From assembly GCA_051745635.1 (NCBI GenBank), contig JBNJEH010000025.1, positions 1-41,459 of the forward strand: 41,459 nucleotides of DNA. Direction: 5' to 3'. Positions 31,655-41,276 of the stretch are shown in pieces (position 1 is the first letter of the stretch; the number at the start of each line of letters is the position of its first letter). The position numbers and the translations under genes are program-made. The notes below the pieces were generated by a model. The model made no database searches and was not told the origin of the DNA. It saw nothing but the letters and a program-made list of their open reading frames with translations. Origin of the DNA: Brumimicrobium sp051745635 (GTDB taxonomy: Bacteria > Bacteroidota > Bacteroidia > Flavobacteriales_D > Crocinitomicaceae).

Positions 31655-32800
31655 CTAAAGGTACTCAACTATTTGTTCACAGACAAAGACAGCTGCTTTT
31701 CCATTACCATAAAGTGGCGGGAATTCCAGTGCATCCTCCAACAATTGGTCGACGCCATCGATAATCTTTTGTTTGTCCGCATTGGCAATGATCGCATTGC
31801 CCTGTTCCACAATTTCAGTCCATTCTGTTTCAGGTCGCAAAACCACACATGGTTTCCCGTTAAAGTAAGCTTCTTTTTGAAGTCCTCCGCTGTCGGTTAT
31901 CAACAGTTCGCATTGACTTTCGAGGGCTAAAATATTCAAGTAAGACACGGGGGGAATAATGATCATACGATCGTGGTTCCTGACAGTTTCCAGGAATGAT
32001 TTTTCTAATCTCGCTTCCATACTCTTCAGTGTTCTTGGATGAAGCGGCAGGACAATGTGGTGGGAAGCATATTTTTCTAAAATCGCCAGAAAAGCCTCGA
32101 AAATAGCCGTTAAATTGGAGGCGTCATCTGTATTTGCTCCGCGATGAACAGTACTGAGGAAAAACTTTTTGTCGGTCAGCTGATGCTTTTTGATGACGGT
32201 ATTTTTTTCTATTGCCACATCTTTAAAGAAGAGCGTGTTATCCAGCATAATATCACCACAATGATAGATTTTGGGGCTATCCGGCGAGTATGGCGGCGTA
32301 GTTTCGGCGGAAAAACCTTCTGCCTGAAGGTGCCGGTATCCTGCTCTGGTCGGAGAAAACAACAGGGTCGACAAGTGATCGCACACGACGCGATTGACTT
32401 CTTCCGGCATCGTTTTATTAAAACTGCGGAGTCCTGCTTCAACATGAACGATCGGAATGTGCATTTTAGAAGCTGTAATGGCCCCGGCCAGGGTAGAATT
32501 TGTATCACCATACACCAGTAAAGCGTCGGGTTTTTCAGCTGCCAGAATATCTTCCAGTCGCTCGATCATCATTGCCGTTTGTTTTCCCTGGGAAGCAGAT
32601 CCCACCTCCAGATTATAGTCCGGTTCCGGGATATTCATTTCGTCAAAAAAAACAGAAGACATGTTTTCGTCATAGTGCTGCCCCGTATGAACAATGACTT
32701 CCTGCAATTGCTCCGCAAATTCACTCCTAACTGCTCGCGAAATAGCTGCCGACTTAATGATTTGTGGACGCGCACCGATGATGGTCACAATTTTCTTCAT
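31655..32800 (-). CDS. wecB: UDP-N-acetylglucosamine 2-epimerase (non-hydrolysing)
   Basis: A 381-residue GT-B-fold enzyme that interconverts UDP-GlcNAc and UDP-ManNAc. Recognised by the start KIVTIIGARPQIIKSAAISR, the region VIVHTGQHYDENMSSVFFDE, the catalytic block VHVEAGLRSFNKTMPEEVNR (about 127-146) with its Asp/Glu residues, HRGANTDDASNL, and the nucleotide-binding LLITDSGGLQKEAYFNGKP, then VLRPETEW. All are typical of WecB/MnaA. It heads an operon with the deacetylase and GSCFA genes, 5 nt apart. A TATCTTCG -7 element lies 18 nt before the ATG. The ManNAc product could feed the polysaccharide cluster at 7-21 kb, but that is not shown here. Confidence 0.93.
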   Translation of the reverse strand: MKKIVTIIGARPQIIKSAAISRAVRSEFAEQLQEVIVHTGQHYDENMSSVFFDEMNIPEPDYNLEVGSASQGKQTAMMIERLEDILAAEKPDALLVYGDTNSTLAGAITASKMHIPIVHVEAGLRSFNKTMPEEVNRVVCDHLSTLLFSPTRAGYRHLQAEGFSAETTPPYSPDSPKIYHCGDIMLDNTLFFKDVAIEKNTVIKKHQLTDKKFFLSTVHRGANTDDASNLTAIFEAFLAILEKYASHHIVLPLHPRTLKSMEARLEKSFLETVRNHDRMIIIPPVSYLNILALESQCELLITDSGGLQKEAYFNGKPCVVLRPETEWTEIVEQGNAIIANADKQKIIDGVDQLLEDALEFPPLYGNGKAAVFVCEQIVEYL

Positions 32801-32817
32801 AGTTTAATCTTTGGCAA

Positions 32818-32825
32818 CGAAGATA
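32818..32825 (-). promoter_or_regulatory. -7 element (TATCTTCG) of the wecB operon
   Basis: TATCTTCG on the minus strand is one base off TAnnTTTG, 18 nt before the wecB ATG (32800). The same 8-mer precedes the acyltransferase at 10724. Confidence 0.45.
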
Positions 32826-32982
32826 ATTAAATATAGAATTCTCGCTTCACGCGTTGCGATCCAATCCGCATTTCGTTGACCGCTATAATTGTCGCTTGTA
32901 CTTTCAGAATTTCAGAAGATGGATCTTTGCCAGGTAAATATCTCAAATACAGAACCTTCAGGAAATTCAATTCATGAATCGA

Positions 32983-33099
32983 GTACTTCAACAGGTTCAT
33001 TTCGACCAACTCAATGTATCACAGCACAATGTACTTCAACAGGTTCATTTCGATCAACTCAATTTATCACAGCACAACGTACTTCAGCAAGTTCAGCAC
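32983..33099. repeat. Tandem repeat of a 48-bp unit (2.4 copies)
   Basis: Two full 48-bp units, 32983-33030 and 33031-33078, each beginning GTACTTCAACAGGTTCATTT, differ by three bases. A partial third copy starts at 33079 with GTACTTCAGCAAGTTCAGCAC. The unit contains CAGCACAA(T/C) at its end. It lies 110 nt upstream of feoB in the 408-bp gap from wecB; no coding frame in the gap is convincing. Confidence 0.8.
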
Positions 33100-33208
33100 A
33101 CGACCTGTGAGCTCTAAAGTGATAAAAATACAGTTTTAGCCTGGGTTCTGAAAATACCATTGTTTAGGTACTGCGAAAACAACATTTTTTTGTCATTTTT
33201 GCAGCGCA

Positions 33209-35275
33209 ATGAGTCAACGCAAGAAAATAGCGCTCGTCGGGAATCCCAATTCAGGCAAAACTTCACTGTTCAACCGATTAACGGGAATGCGTCAACGCGT
33301 AGGGAACTACCCCGGCGTAACCGTAGATAAACGATCGGGAGTTTTGCGATTGCCCAATAACGAATCGTACGATTTGATTGATCTTCCAGGCACTTATAGT
33401 CTTTCTTCAAAAAATCAAGACGAAAAAGTCGTTCAGGACATTTTATTGAATCCGGACTCGGACTCCTATCCCGATATGATTGTTTTCGTAGCAGATGGGA
33501 CCAACCTGGCGCGCAATCTGTTTTTTGCCTCACAGGTCATCGAACTGGGAATTCCCACGGTTTTGGCAGTCAACATGATTGACATCACCGAAAAAGATGG
33601 CGACCTGATCGATCTCGATAAAATGCGCGATTTCTTCGATGTTCCCGTCATAGGAATAAGCGCCCGGAAAGGTACGGGAGTTGACGCCTTGAAAGAACAA
33701 CTTTGCACGCCTCTGGAAGCGTCTTCTAAAGGGCTTTTCAATGAAGAAAAGCATCAGGAAGTTCTAAAAGCAGTAGAAGATCTTTTTGACCATCGCAGCA
33801 AATACATGCTTTTCAAGCAAATCGGTGCAGCAGAAGCATACCTGGAAGCCTCCGATTTTCAGACATTCGAGGAGCGCATGCGCCCCTTTCAGTTCGATAC
33901 TGTAAAGCAAGAACTACTGGAGATTAACGATCGCGTAGAAACGGTAAACAAAGCGACAGACACATTTATAACAAAACAATCCGATAAAAACCGAAGAACA
34001 GCTACGGACCAAATTGACAAGTACGTCACCCATCCTGTGTGGGGACTACTGATATTCCTGTTTGTATTTTTTATCATTTTTCAGGCCATTTTTACGTTTG
34101 CTGCTTATCCGATGGATGCCATCAACGACGGCGTTGTCTGGTTGGGAGAAACCGTCGCTCAGTTCCTGCCGGAAGGCGCCTTCGCAGATTTCATTGCCGA
34201 CGGAATATTTGCCGGTTTAGCAGGCGTACTGGTGTTCGTGCCTCAAATCATGATTCTTTTTGGATTGATTGCAATCTTAGAAGACACGGGCTATTTGTCA
34301 AGGGTGAGCTTTATGACGGATGGCTTACTGCGAAAATTTGGAATGAACGGAAAGTCAATTGTTCCACTCGTCGGCGGTTTTGCCTGCGCTATACCTGCGA
34401 TCATGGCTGCGCGATCCATCGAAAATAAGCGCGAACGCTTCATCACGATTTTTATCACACCACTCATGAGCTGTTCTGCACGGCTGCCCGTCTACGTTTT
34501 TTTAGTCTCCTTTATTGCGCCCCGCGAGTTTATTTGGGGTTTCATCAGTATTCAGGGACTCTTCATGATGGGACTATACGTATTGGGAATTGCAGTAAGT
34601 CTTATTATCGCTCTGCTCATTCATAAATTTTCAGCGTCAGGCAGTGATAACAGTTTCATTTTAGAGTTGCCCAATTACAAATTCCCCAGTTTTAAAAATG
34701 CCCTCTCCAACATGATTAACAAAGGAAAAACCTTCGTACTGGAAGCGGGAAAAATCATTCTCATCGCCTCGATTATTCTCTGGTTTCTCTCTTACTTTGG
34801 TCCAGCAGAAGAAATGAACCAGGTCGAGGAGGAATATACCGCGCTGATGAATGAGGAGGGTGCTGACCAGGATGTACTGGAGAACAAAATGAGCAGCGAG
34901 AAGCTGGAACATTCCTACCTCGGAATCATCGGTAAATCCATAGAACCAGCCATTGAACCTCTCGGTTATGACTGGAAAATCGGTATTGCAGTTGTGGCCT
35001 CTTTTGCTGCACGTGAAGTTTTCGTGGGAACCATGTCTACCATCTATAGCGTGCAAGGTGATATCGAAGGACAAAAAGGTTTAAAATCCATTAATTTCTC
35101 CTATGCAACTGCTTTTTCTTTGCTTATTTTTTACGTTTTTGCGCTGCAATGCATGAGTACGGTAGCCATTGTTCGGCAGGAAACAAAAAGCTGGAGCGTC
35201 GCCATCTGGCAATTTGTGATTTTCACGGGGATTGCCTACTTATCTGCACTGGGCACTTATCAACTTTTGGCGTAA
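33209..35275 (+). CDS. feoB: Ferrous iron transport protein B (FeoB)
   Basis: A 688-residue inner-membrane Fe2+ transporter with an N-terminal GTPase. G1 is GNPNSGKTSLFNRL (about residues 11-24), followed by GVTVDKRSG (switch I) and LIDLPGTYSLSSKN (G3, about 56-69); G4 is AVNMIDI, and G5 is GISARKG. A helical segment to about 270 precedes the transmembrane part, with two Gate-type repeats: LVGGFACAIPAIMAARSIEN, then ITPLMSCSARLPVYVFLV, and AVVASFAAREVFVGTMSTIY. The Cys residues in those segments are the conserved FeoB ones. No feoA gene or FeoA domain was found next to it. The start is at an ATG preceded by TTTTTGCAGCGCA; the -7-like CATTTTTG ending at 33201 misses the consensus by one base. 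Confidence 0.95.
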   Translation: MSQRKKIALVGNPNSGKTSLFNRLTGMRQRVGNYPGVTVDKRSGVLRLPNNESYDLIDLPGTYSLSSKNQDEKVVQDILLNPDSDSYPDMIVFVADGTNLARNLFFASQVIELGIPTVLAVNMIDITEKDGDLIDLDKMRDFFDVPVIGISARKGTGVDALKEQLCTPLEASSKGLFNEEKHQEVLKAVEDLFDHRSKYMLFKQIGAAEAYLEASDFQTFEERMRPFQFDTVKQELLEINDRVETVNKATDTFITKQSDKNRRTATDQIDKYVTHPVWGLLIFLFVFFIIFQAIFTFAAYPMDAINDGVVWLGETVAQFLPEGAFADFIADGIFAGLAGVLVFVPQIMILFGLIAILEDTGYLSRVSFMTDGLLRKFGMNGKSIVPLVGGFACAIPAIMAARSIENKRERFITIFITPLMSCSARLPVYVFLVSFIAPREFIWGFISIQGLFMMGLYVLGIAVSLIIALLIHKFSASGSDNSFILELPNYKFPSFKNALSNMINKGKTFVLEAGKIILIASIILWFLSYFGPAEEMNQVEEEYTALMNEEGADQDVLENKMSSEKLEHSYLGIIGKSIEPAIEPLGYDWKIGIAVVASFAAREVFVGTMSTIYSVQGDIEGQKGLKSINFSYATAFSLLIFYVFALQCMSTVAIVRQETKSWSVAIWQFVIFTGIAYLSALGTYQLLA

Positions 35276-35369
35276 AAGGCGCTGAATGCAGGAAGATAAA
35301 ACAGGAAATGGACGTACACGCGTCTGAGAATTTCAACCAAAACAACCGAATCGTTTAGTCCATGAGGAA

Positions 35370-35846
35370 TTACTGATTGATCAGACAGACTGCGTAGGCT
35401 TTGATGGCGTCACCGGCTCCAAAAGAATCCATTTTTTCGTGGGTAGTCGCCTTGATTGATATCCGATCTTCAGTTGTCTGTAAATGTTCGGCTATAACTT
35501 TTTTCATCTCGTCGATATGCGGATTCACCTTTGGTTGCTCGAGAATAACAGTGGCGTCGATATTCACGAGGTGATAGCCCTTACGCTCAACGAGCTCAAA
35601 GCATTTTTTCAAGAGTATTTTGCTATCTATTCCTTTGTAAGCAGGGTCCTGATCAGAAAAATGATGGCCAATATCTCTTAGGTTTGCAGCTCCGAGCAGA
35701 GCGTCACAAATCGCGTGTAAAAGCACGTCGGCGTCGGAATGTCCCAATGCTCCTTTCGCAGCGGGTAACTCGATTCCACCTAAAAAAAGTGGTCTCCCCG
35801 CCACAAGTTGATGCACATCAACACCAAAACCAATGCGAATATTCAT
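35370..35846 (-). CDS. ispF: 2-C-methyl-D-erythritol 2,4-cyclodiphosphate synthase
   Basis: A 158-residue enzyme of the non-mevalonate isoprenoid pathway that cyclises CDP-methylerythritol 2-phosphate. It starts with RIGFGVDVHQLVAGRPLFLG, whose Asp and His are zinc ligands. GHSDADVLLHAICDALLGAA follows (about 35-54), carrying a third ligand His, then IGHHFSDQDPAYKGID. The C-terminal ISIKATTHEKMDSFGAGDAI segment matches the CDP-binding Thr/Lys region. Full length for a trimeric IspF. The ATG touches the porV stop, so it may be read from the porV transcript. No other isoprenoid genes are nearby. Confidence 0.95.
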   Translation of the reverse strand: MNIRIGFGVDVHQLVAGRPLFLGGIELPAAKGALGHSDADVLLHAICDALLGAANLRDIGHHFSDQDPAYKGIDSKILLKKCFELVERKGYHLVNIDATVILEQPKVNPHIDEMKKVIAEHLQTTEDRISIKATTHEKMDSFGAGDAIKAYAVCLINQ

Positions 35847-37118
35847 TTATTGAGGTTTTACTGAGCCGTCGGCACCATTGTCTTCTCCCAGGTAAAGTCG
35901 CAACGTAAAACGGATCGTATTTTGCAACGGATTGTTTCTGCGCACAGAAGTGAGGTATGAAAAATCAATTCCAAAGCGCTTATATTTCAATCCAATACCA
36001 AATGTAAAATGCTGTCGCGCGCCTTTGTTGACATTCTCGTAAAAATATCCCATTCGCGCGGCAAACAAATCGTTGTACCAGTATTCAAGCCCTGAACCAA
36101 TCATAATTTCGGAAAGTTCCTCCTTGAATTTCGTTCCTTCTACCGTTTCATAACTCCCGTCTTCATTTTCAATAAAGTCGCCGTTTTCATCTTCTGCCAA
36201 AGCACCTGGTGCATCGTAAAAAGACTGCAACATTCCGGGAACCACACCTACATTCGGATCGTATCCGGACATAATATCTCCGTCACTGTTGATGCGTGGC
36301 GGTGTTGGCACTAAAAGCTTGGAGGCATCGAGCGCCCAGGTCAAACTGTTGTATGCATCCAGATCAAATGTGAGCGCTGTTCCCAGTCGCAGATTGGTAG
36401 GAAGAAAATCGCGTTCATTTTCCACCGTGTACGATATTTTGTTCCCGATGTTATTCAGCGTGGCTCCAAAAGCCAATGCTCCTTTCGTACCTCCATACCT
36501 CACATCTTCGTTGCGGTAGGAAAAGGAGAGGTCGGTAGCACCAGCCAAACCGGCACTCGTGGCAGAACCGGCAACAGTTACACCTGAGGTTAAATCGGAA
36601 AGAATAAACTTACCATTCAGTCCCAGTGAAAAATAATCGTTCAACTTGTAGGCATATCCCACTAAAACCTCGAACTCAGTTGGCGTAAATCGTCGCGTTT
36701 CATTTCCTGTGTTGTCGGTAAATACGATCTCACCCAAACTAAAATAACGCAGTGAAGCACCGATCACATTGCGGTCGTTCAGACGCGCATATCCACCGAG
36801 ATGAGAAAGATTAATGTCATTTGAAATATTCTGAAGCCAGGGCGAATACGAGAGTGAAACCTCCGACTTTTCTTCGGTAAAGGAGAGCATCGAAGTATTC
36901 CAGAACAAGGAGTTCGCCGTTGGACTCAAGGCAGTACCGATGTCACCCATGGCTCCAGAGCGCGAATCGGGCGTAATTTGTAAAAAAGGTACGGCAGTAG
37001 TAATCGTATTGAGTTGCAGATCCGATGGATTTGTTTCATTCTCATTTTGTCCAAATGAGACCTGAACCACAAGTAAAAAAACGATTAATAAGGTAGAATA
37101 TCTGTTTATCATCTTCAA
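35847..37118 (-). CDS. porV: T9SS outer membrane beta-barrel protein PorV
   Basis: A 423-residue outer membrane protein of the type IX secretion system. PorV shuttles cargo from the translocon to the sortase PorU and is part of the attachment complex. The signal peptide is at residues 1-23 (RYSTLLIVFLLVVQVSFGQ). The mature N-terminus has TTAVPFLQITPDSRSGAMGD and then IGTALSPTANSLFWNTSML, which is diagnostic for PorV/LptO. The rest shows alternating amphipathic strands with aromatic girdles, and the barrel ends near IRFTLRLYLGED. A Gly/Ala/Asp tail (NGADGSVKPQ) follows. It sits 112 nt after porU and directly before ispF, with its own likely promoter at 37203-37196. Confidence 0.92.
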   Translation of the reverse strand: MKMINRYSTLLIVFLLVVQVSFGQNENETNPSDLQLNTITTAVPFLQITPDSRSGAMGDIGTALSPTANSLFWNTSMLSFTEEKSEVSLSYSPWLQNISNDINLSHLGGYARLNDRNVIGASLRYFSLGEIVFTDNTGNETRRFTPTEFEVLVGYAYKLNDYFSLGLNGKFILSDLTSGVTVAGSATSAGLAGATDLSFSYRNEDVRYGGTKGALAFGATLNNIGNKISYTVENERDFLPTNLRLGTALTFDLDAYNSLTWALDASKLLVPTPPRINSDGDIMSGYDPNVGVVPGMLQSFYDAPGALAEDENGDFIENEDGSYETVEGTKFKEELSEIMIGSGLEYWYNDLFAARMGYFYENVNKGARQHFTFGIGLKYKRFGIDFSYLTSVRRNNPLQNTIRFTLRLYLGEDNGADGSVKPQ

Positions 37119-37195
37119 ATTATCTGTTTATCTTCATTGGTGTAGTGATCTGAATCCGCAATTAGTCAAAATATCAGATGCTAACATACATTATA

Positions 37196-37203
37196 CAAAT
37201 ATA
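37196..37203 (-). promoter_or_regulatory. -7 element (TATATTTG) between porU and porV
   Basis: TATATTTG on the minus strand matches TAnnTTTG exactly, 77 nt before the porV ATG (37118). It could give porV expression separate from porU; no TTG at -33 was seen. Confidence 0.5.
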
Positions 37204-37230
37204 CGCAATTCATAAAAATTTATTGTACTC

Positions 37231-40200
37231 TCACTTTAAAAGATATAATTTTTCCATGGCGCGCGTAGTTTGTCCATCTGGATTTTCCACCGTGATGCGG
37301 TAAACGTAAACACCTTTTGCCAGTTGATCACCGAATTCGTCTTTACCGTCCCAAAAAATTCCTTCCGTTCTGAACCCGCGCGTTTCTACGATTTTATTTA
37401 TCGTGCGAACCAGGCGACCCGTAACTGTAAATATCTCCACTTGTGCTTCGAGAGATGCGCAGACCTGATTGTGCTCAAAAAAGAACTCTGTTTTGGTGGT
37501 AAATGGGTTGGGATAATTCAACACGTGATCTAAAGCAATTTCCGAACTTTCCTGAACGTTGAATTCAAGCGTTTTCTCACTGGAATTATTATTGACATCC
37601 CAGGCTTTCATTGTAAGCGTGTGCAACCCTTCTGACAGTTCGGAAAGTTGATAGTTTAACTCGCCGCTCTGATAAGTATCCAGGTCGGAATTGTAATATT
37701 CGTTCAAAACCGTCGCTTCGCTCGTATTCTGATCAATCACGAGCGTAATGTCATGACCAATTCCGTTCCCCACTGTATTGATGCCACTTTCGTCGTACAA
37801 CTCTGCCATCAAAACAGGAGTAGCGTCCGTTAATCCTCCGTTTACAAACGTATCATCGTTGAGGTACAGCGTGATCTCAGGTCCTTGATCGTCGTCCAAA
37901 CCAGTCGTATCTACTCCACCAATAACGAACTCGTCGGAATAACCACCGGCAGTAACATCCTGTTCGTTATTCCCATAGTAACTGGCCTTACCTCTTCCAT
38001 AATTGTAGTCGATATCTTTCGGCACAATGAATTCATATTCAAACACTCCGTTTTTAATACTGGATTTTCCTCTGAAGAGCACGTTGAGTTGTTGCTCAAA
38101 ATTAATCACCGGAGATCCCGCATCCTGTCCGAGCGTTTGAAAATCTTTCGCCTTATCCAATATTGAAGGTTGTATAATACCGTTGAAGTTCGTCAGCTGG
38201 TTCCCGAATTGATCTTCCACATGTCCGCGCATGCGTACTTTGGACAACGCTTTAATGGTATCATTTTGCTGTGTTACATCGACATTATTGACAGAATCGA
38301 GCACTACCTTTTCGTGCGGCAACGCAATCTGCAGTGCAGGATCTCCCAACAACATAAAACTTCTCTTATTATTTGATCCTCCCACCACATCATTTTTGGT
38401 ACGCGTTATGATTTCACCAAAAGTCAGCGGTTCCTGGTCGCTGTTTTTCTCGTACACATTTTCAAAAAATCGTTGTGTTGTGATGGAGTTCGTAGTAAAA
38501 TATACGGCTCGCGTGGTCGTCATGAGCGCAATTGCACCTCCTGTTTTATTCAGTGCCATCCATTCACCCGCCGACACGCGTTCATTATCATCGATTCGAC
38601 CAAATTCACAGGTCGCCGATACAAACAGCGTCAGTTTATCTATATTTTCCCAGTCACGTATCTGTCCGATGGTTATAATCCGTTCTGAAGCCGCTCCCAT
38701 GGCGCCTCCGTGTCCTACATAGCAAGTCAAAATAGAACCCGAAGCAATGGACCGGTTCAATTCCTCATTTACATCCGGATAGCGCTCACCTCCTGCCGTG
38801 GTAGTTTGAGTGTAGGCATCCGAATAAATTTTCCGGGCATTCATCTCGGGATAATTGGATTTTACATAGTCATAAGCAGGTTCGAGATCATTGACCACAA
38901 AGTAACCATTCTCTTCGTCATCCGCGAGTAACGTATAACGCAGTCGCCAATCGCCATGCGTGCTGATATACCCATCATCATCACAAGACAAATCATCTCC
39001 TGCGTAAAGACTCGAACCATTTTTCATGTAATGTTCGATCTTATTCACGAGAGTAATCGCATCTTCCTCCGTCGTAGCCACCAATCTTCCCACGGCAATG
39101 TCGAGTTCATCGCTCGGATCGAATGATTCACTTTCATCGAGAAATCCGAAATAATCATCCGACAACAATGTCGATATATAACCTTCCGATGTCACCGTGT
39201 GATAAACAGGTACCATATAATTATTGTTGCTCACCCGGTCTTTAGGGTCATACGTTCCATCTCCGAAGAGTGTTAAATATTTTGGCATCTTATCGGGATC
39301 ACCTTCCGCCCTGTCATAAAACATTTTTGCAAAAAATTTAATAGCCGTAGGATCCTGTGTGCCACCGGAAAATTCATTATAAATCTGATCGATCGTCACC
39401 ACATGTGTGCTCACGCCATTCTTCTTATGCAGACTTGCCAATCGATTCGCCTGATTCAAAAAAAGCTTATGGGTGACGATGAGATTATCGGCCTGCGCTA
39501 GTCCATGTAGGTTCTGGTTCCGCACTTTCCCAACAAATTCAGGTGTTTTATAATTTGACGGATCAAATGCTATAAACGTACGCAAACTATCTGTCGCCAC
39601 TTTGAATTGAAACGTACCGTTCGTTAGACTGCCCTGTACGCTTTTGGGATTCGTTACTGTGGTCACCTCCCAGACCTTCGCATCTGAAGGGGTATTTGCA
39701 ATCTCAAATGTACTTACGTTTCCAGCTCCTACCGAATTGAGATCCCTGAATGTCAAATCGCCGACACCATAGTTTAGATTGCTTCTCGTATTCACTAAAA
39801 GATAATCGAGGTATCCTTCATCTGTAGGTGAAACCCGGTTGAATCGCACCGATAAACTAAACGTACTGGAAGAAAGACTGAGATCTCCTGACGCTGATGT
39901 AAACCCCGTTCTCGAATAGCTGTCGCTGCTGGTCTGCGAAAATGCGGCAGACCCCACTAACGACCCATTATGTCTGACCTCGAAATTGGTATTTCCTCCG
40001 CTGCTTCCTTCTTTACATGCCATAAACGCCTTAACTGTTGCATTCGCTCCGGGTTTAACATTAGGTATATTCATGGAGAATGTCTGCGTCAGTTCTGTAT
40101 CAAAGGTTTCTCCATACCAGCGCTGTCCCCCCTTGATTAAGTTGCGGGTTTCCTGCTCGTGAATCGTAAAACTGTTGTAGTCATTCACTGTAGTAGTACT

Positions 40201-41100
40201 CGGCGCAGACGAAAGATCGGCATCTTGAATGCGCGCCGGGGGTTCAGCACCATTAACATTTATAAAATATGTGGAAATGCTCGCATAATTGTTCAGAACG
40301 CGTTCAAAAGCATCGTTATTCGCCTTCTCCCAGCGGTGCGGTCCGTGACCATAAAAAATAAAGTAATCACCTTCATCAAAAGAACCATCCCCGCCATCAA
40401 ACATCTGAATATTATTTTTAATCAAATCATCGGGACGATCCTCCGAATTCGCTTCTGGTAAACGACCAAAACCATTGCCGTACACATTGATTGCGTCGGC
40501 GTTCAACCCTTCCATATCTACTCCTGCTTCTTCCAAAAATGAATAGTCGACTTTATAGACACCACTTTGCCTGAGACTGATCTTGTACCAACTTCCCGAA
40601 CCCGATTGCAACACCGAATTTTCAGCAAACTCATGCGTTTTTGTAGTGTAAACCTGTGCTTGATCCTTTTGCAGTTCGACCTTCTTTAACCGTTTGACCT
40701 GTCCATTTTCCATAATAAACGGGAACAGTTCCACAGAACATAACGGTTCTCCCATCCGCTGGTGATTTTTATACGTCAATTGCACATCATCGGGTATGTT
40801 CCACCCGCGACGATCCAAAAATTTCTTTTCTGCTTCAGTAGGAGATTCAATTTCATAGGAAACTACGGCAATCTCCCAATTCGTATTTTGTCCCGGTCGT
40901 TCAAACGATTTTAAATAGCGCAACGATGAACCATTGAAATAGCTATCTTCCAGGCCTGGATACTGAACCATATCCGTCTCAGTATGCACAGTATCCATCG
41001 TTTCACCCCATGTCAAATCAAGGGTGAGTTCCTGAGCCCAAAAAAAATCACCGTAACCAACAAAGGTCATCAGCATTATAAGGATACGATATCGGTTCAT
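37231..41100 (-). CDS. porU: T9SS C-terminal signal peptidase/sortase PorU
   Basis: A 1289-residue protein, the type IX sortase (gingipain-like peptidase family C25) that removes the C-terminal signal from cargo on the cell surface and attaches cargo to LPS. A signal peptide is at residues 1-22 (ILIMLMTFVGYGDFFWAQE). The peptidase domain spans about 530-920: LTLFGDGTYDPKD, then the catalytic His H797 in CYVGHGGAMG and the catalytic Cys C831 in FVSATCEFGR. The 34-residue spacing is close to that of P. gingivalis PorU. The region after it is beta-rich, and the last 90 residues form a T9SS-type domain (NYPNPFTTKTEFFFEH; AKGVYVYRITVEN), which PorU itself keeps. It precedes porV on the same strand. 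Confidence 0.94.
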   Translation of the reverse strand: MNRYRILIMLMTFVGYGDFFWAQELTLDLTWGETMDTVHTETDMVQYPGLEDSYFNGSSLRYLKSFERPGQNTNWEIAVVSYEIESPTEAEKKFLDRRGWNIPDDVQLTYKNHQRMGEPLCSVELFPFIMENGQVKRLKKVELQKDQAQVYTTKTHEFAENSVLQSGSGSWYKISLRQSGVYKVDYSFLEEAGVDMEGLNADAINVYGNGFGRLPEANSEDRPDDLIKNNIQMFDGGDGSFDEGDYFIFYGHGPHRWEKANNDAFERVLNNYASISTYFINVNGAEPPARIQDADLSSAPSTTTVNDYNSFTIHEQETRNLIKGGQRWYGETFDTELTQTFSMNIPNVKPGANATVKAFMACKEGSSGGNTNFEVRHNGSLVGSAAFSQTSSDSYSRTGFTSASGDLSLSSSTFSLSVRFNRVSPTDEGYLDYLLVNTRSNLNYGVGDLTFRDLNSVGAGNVSTFEIANTPSDAKVWEVTTVTNPKSVQGSLTNGTFQFKVATDSLRTFIAFDPSNYKTPEFVGKVRNQNLHGLAQADNLIVTHKLFLNQANRLASLHKKNGVSTHVVTIDQIYNEFSGGTQDPTAIKFFAKMFYDRAEGDPDKMPKYLTLFGDGTYDPKDRVSNNNYMVPVYHTVTSEGYISTLLSDDYFGFLDESESFDPSDELDIAVGRLVATTEEDAITLVNKIEHYMKNGSSLYAGDDLSCDDDGYISTHGDWRLRYTLLADDEENGYFVVNDLEPAYDYVKSNYPEMNARKIYSDAYTQTTTAGGERYPDVNEELNRSIASGSILTCYVGHGGAMGAASERIITIGQIRDWENIDKLTLFVSATCEFGRIDDNERVSAGEWMALNKTGGAIALMTTTRAVYFTTNSITTQRFFENVYEKNSDQEPLTFGEIITRTKNDVVGGSNNKRSFMLLGDPALQIALPHEKVVLDSVNNVDVTQQNDTIKALSKVRMRGHVEDQFGNQLTNFNGIIQPSILDKAKDFQTLGQDAGSPVINFEQQLNVLFRGKSSIKNGVFEYEFIVPKDIDYNYGRGKASYYGNNEQDVTAGGYSDEFVIGGVDTTGLDDDQGPEITLYLNDDTFVNGGLTDATPVLMAELYDESGINTVGNGIGHDITLVIDQNTSEATVLNEYYNSDLDTYQSGELNYQLSELSEGLHTLTMKAWDVNNNSSEKTLEFNVQESSEIALDHVLNYPNPFTTKTEFFFEHNQVCASLEAQVEIFTVTGRLVRTINKIVETRGFRTEGIFWDGKDEFGDQLAKGVYVYRITVENPDGQTTRAMEKLYLLK

Positions 41101-41204
41101 GTTATCTTTTTTAGTATAACTTCAAATTTCGTAAAAAGTTTGAAATGTTGCCGTTCATTTTCAAAAAACGCGCAATTTTAAAGGATATTTTAAAAGAACT
41201 TTGA

Positions 41205-41212
41205 TATTTTTG
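41205..41212 (+). promoter_or_regulatory. Upstream -7 element (TATTTTTG) of the porP/sprF-like gene
   Basis: Exact TAnnTTTG match, 65 nt before the ATG at 41277. It would transcribe across a 21-codon frame (41218-41283) that overlaps the gene start. Confidence 0.45.
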
Positions 41213-41255
41213 TAACTATGCGCAAAATTTTTCGTAAAATTGAAAGTTGTTTGTG

Positions 41256-41263
41256 TATTTTTG
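41256..41263 (+). promoter_or_regulatory. Proximal -7 element (TATTTTTG) of the porP/sprF-like gene
   Basis: A second exact copy of the same 8-mer, 51 nt downstream of the first and 13 nt before the ATG, giving a very short leader. Confidence 0.55.
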
Positions 41264-41276
41264 TGAAAGAAGTACT

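Noticed and set aside
32983..33099. CRISPR array
   Set aside because: The units are directly adjacent with no spacers, and no cas genes are in the window.
32889..33110. Plus-strand frame of 73 codons across the 48-bp repeats
   Set aside because: Low-complexity Ser/Thr product generated by the repeat period (48 = 16 codons), with no start signal.
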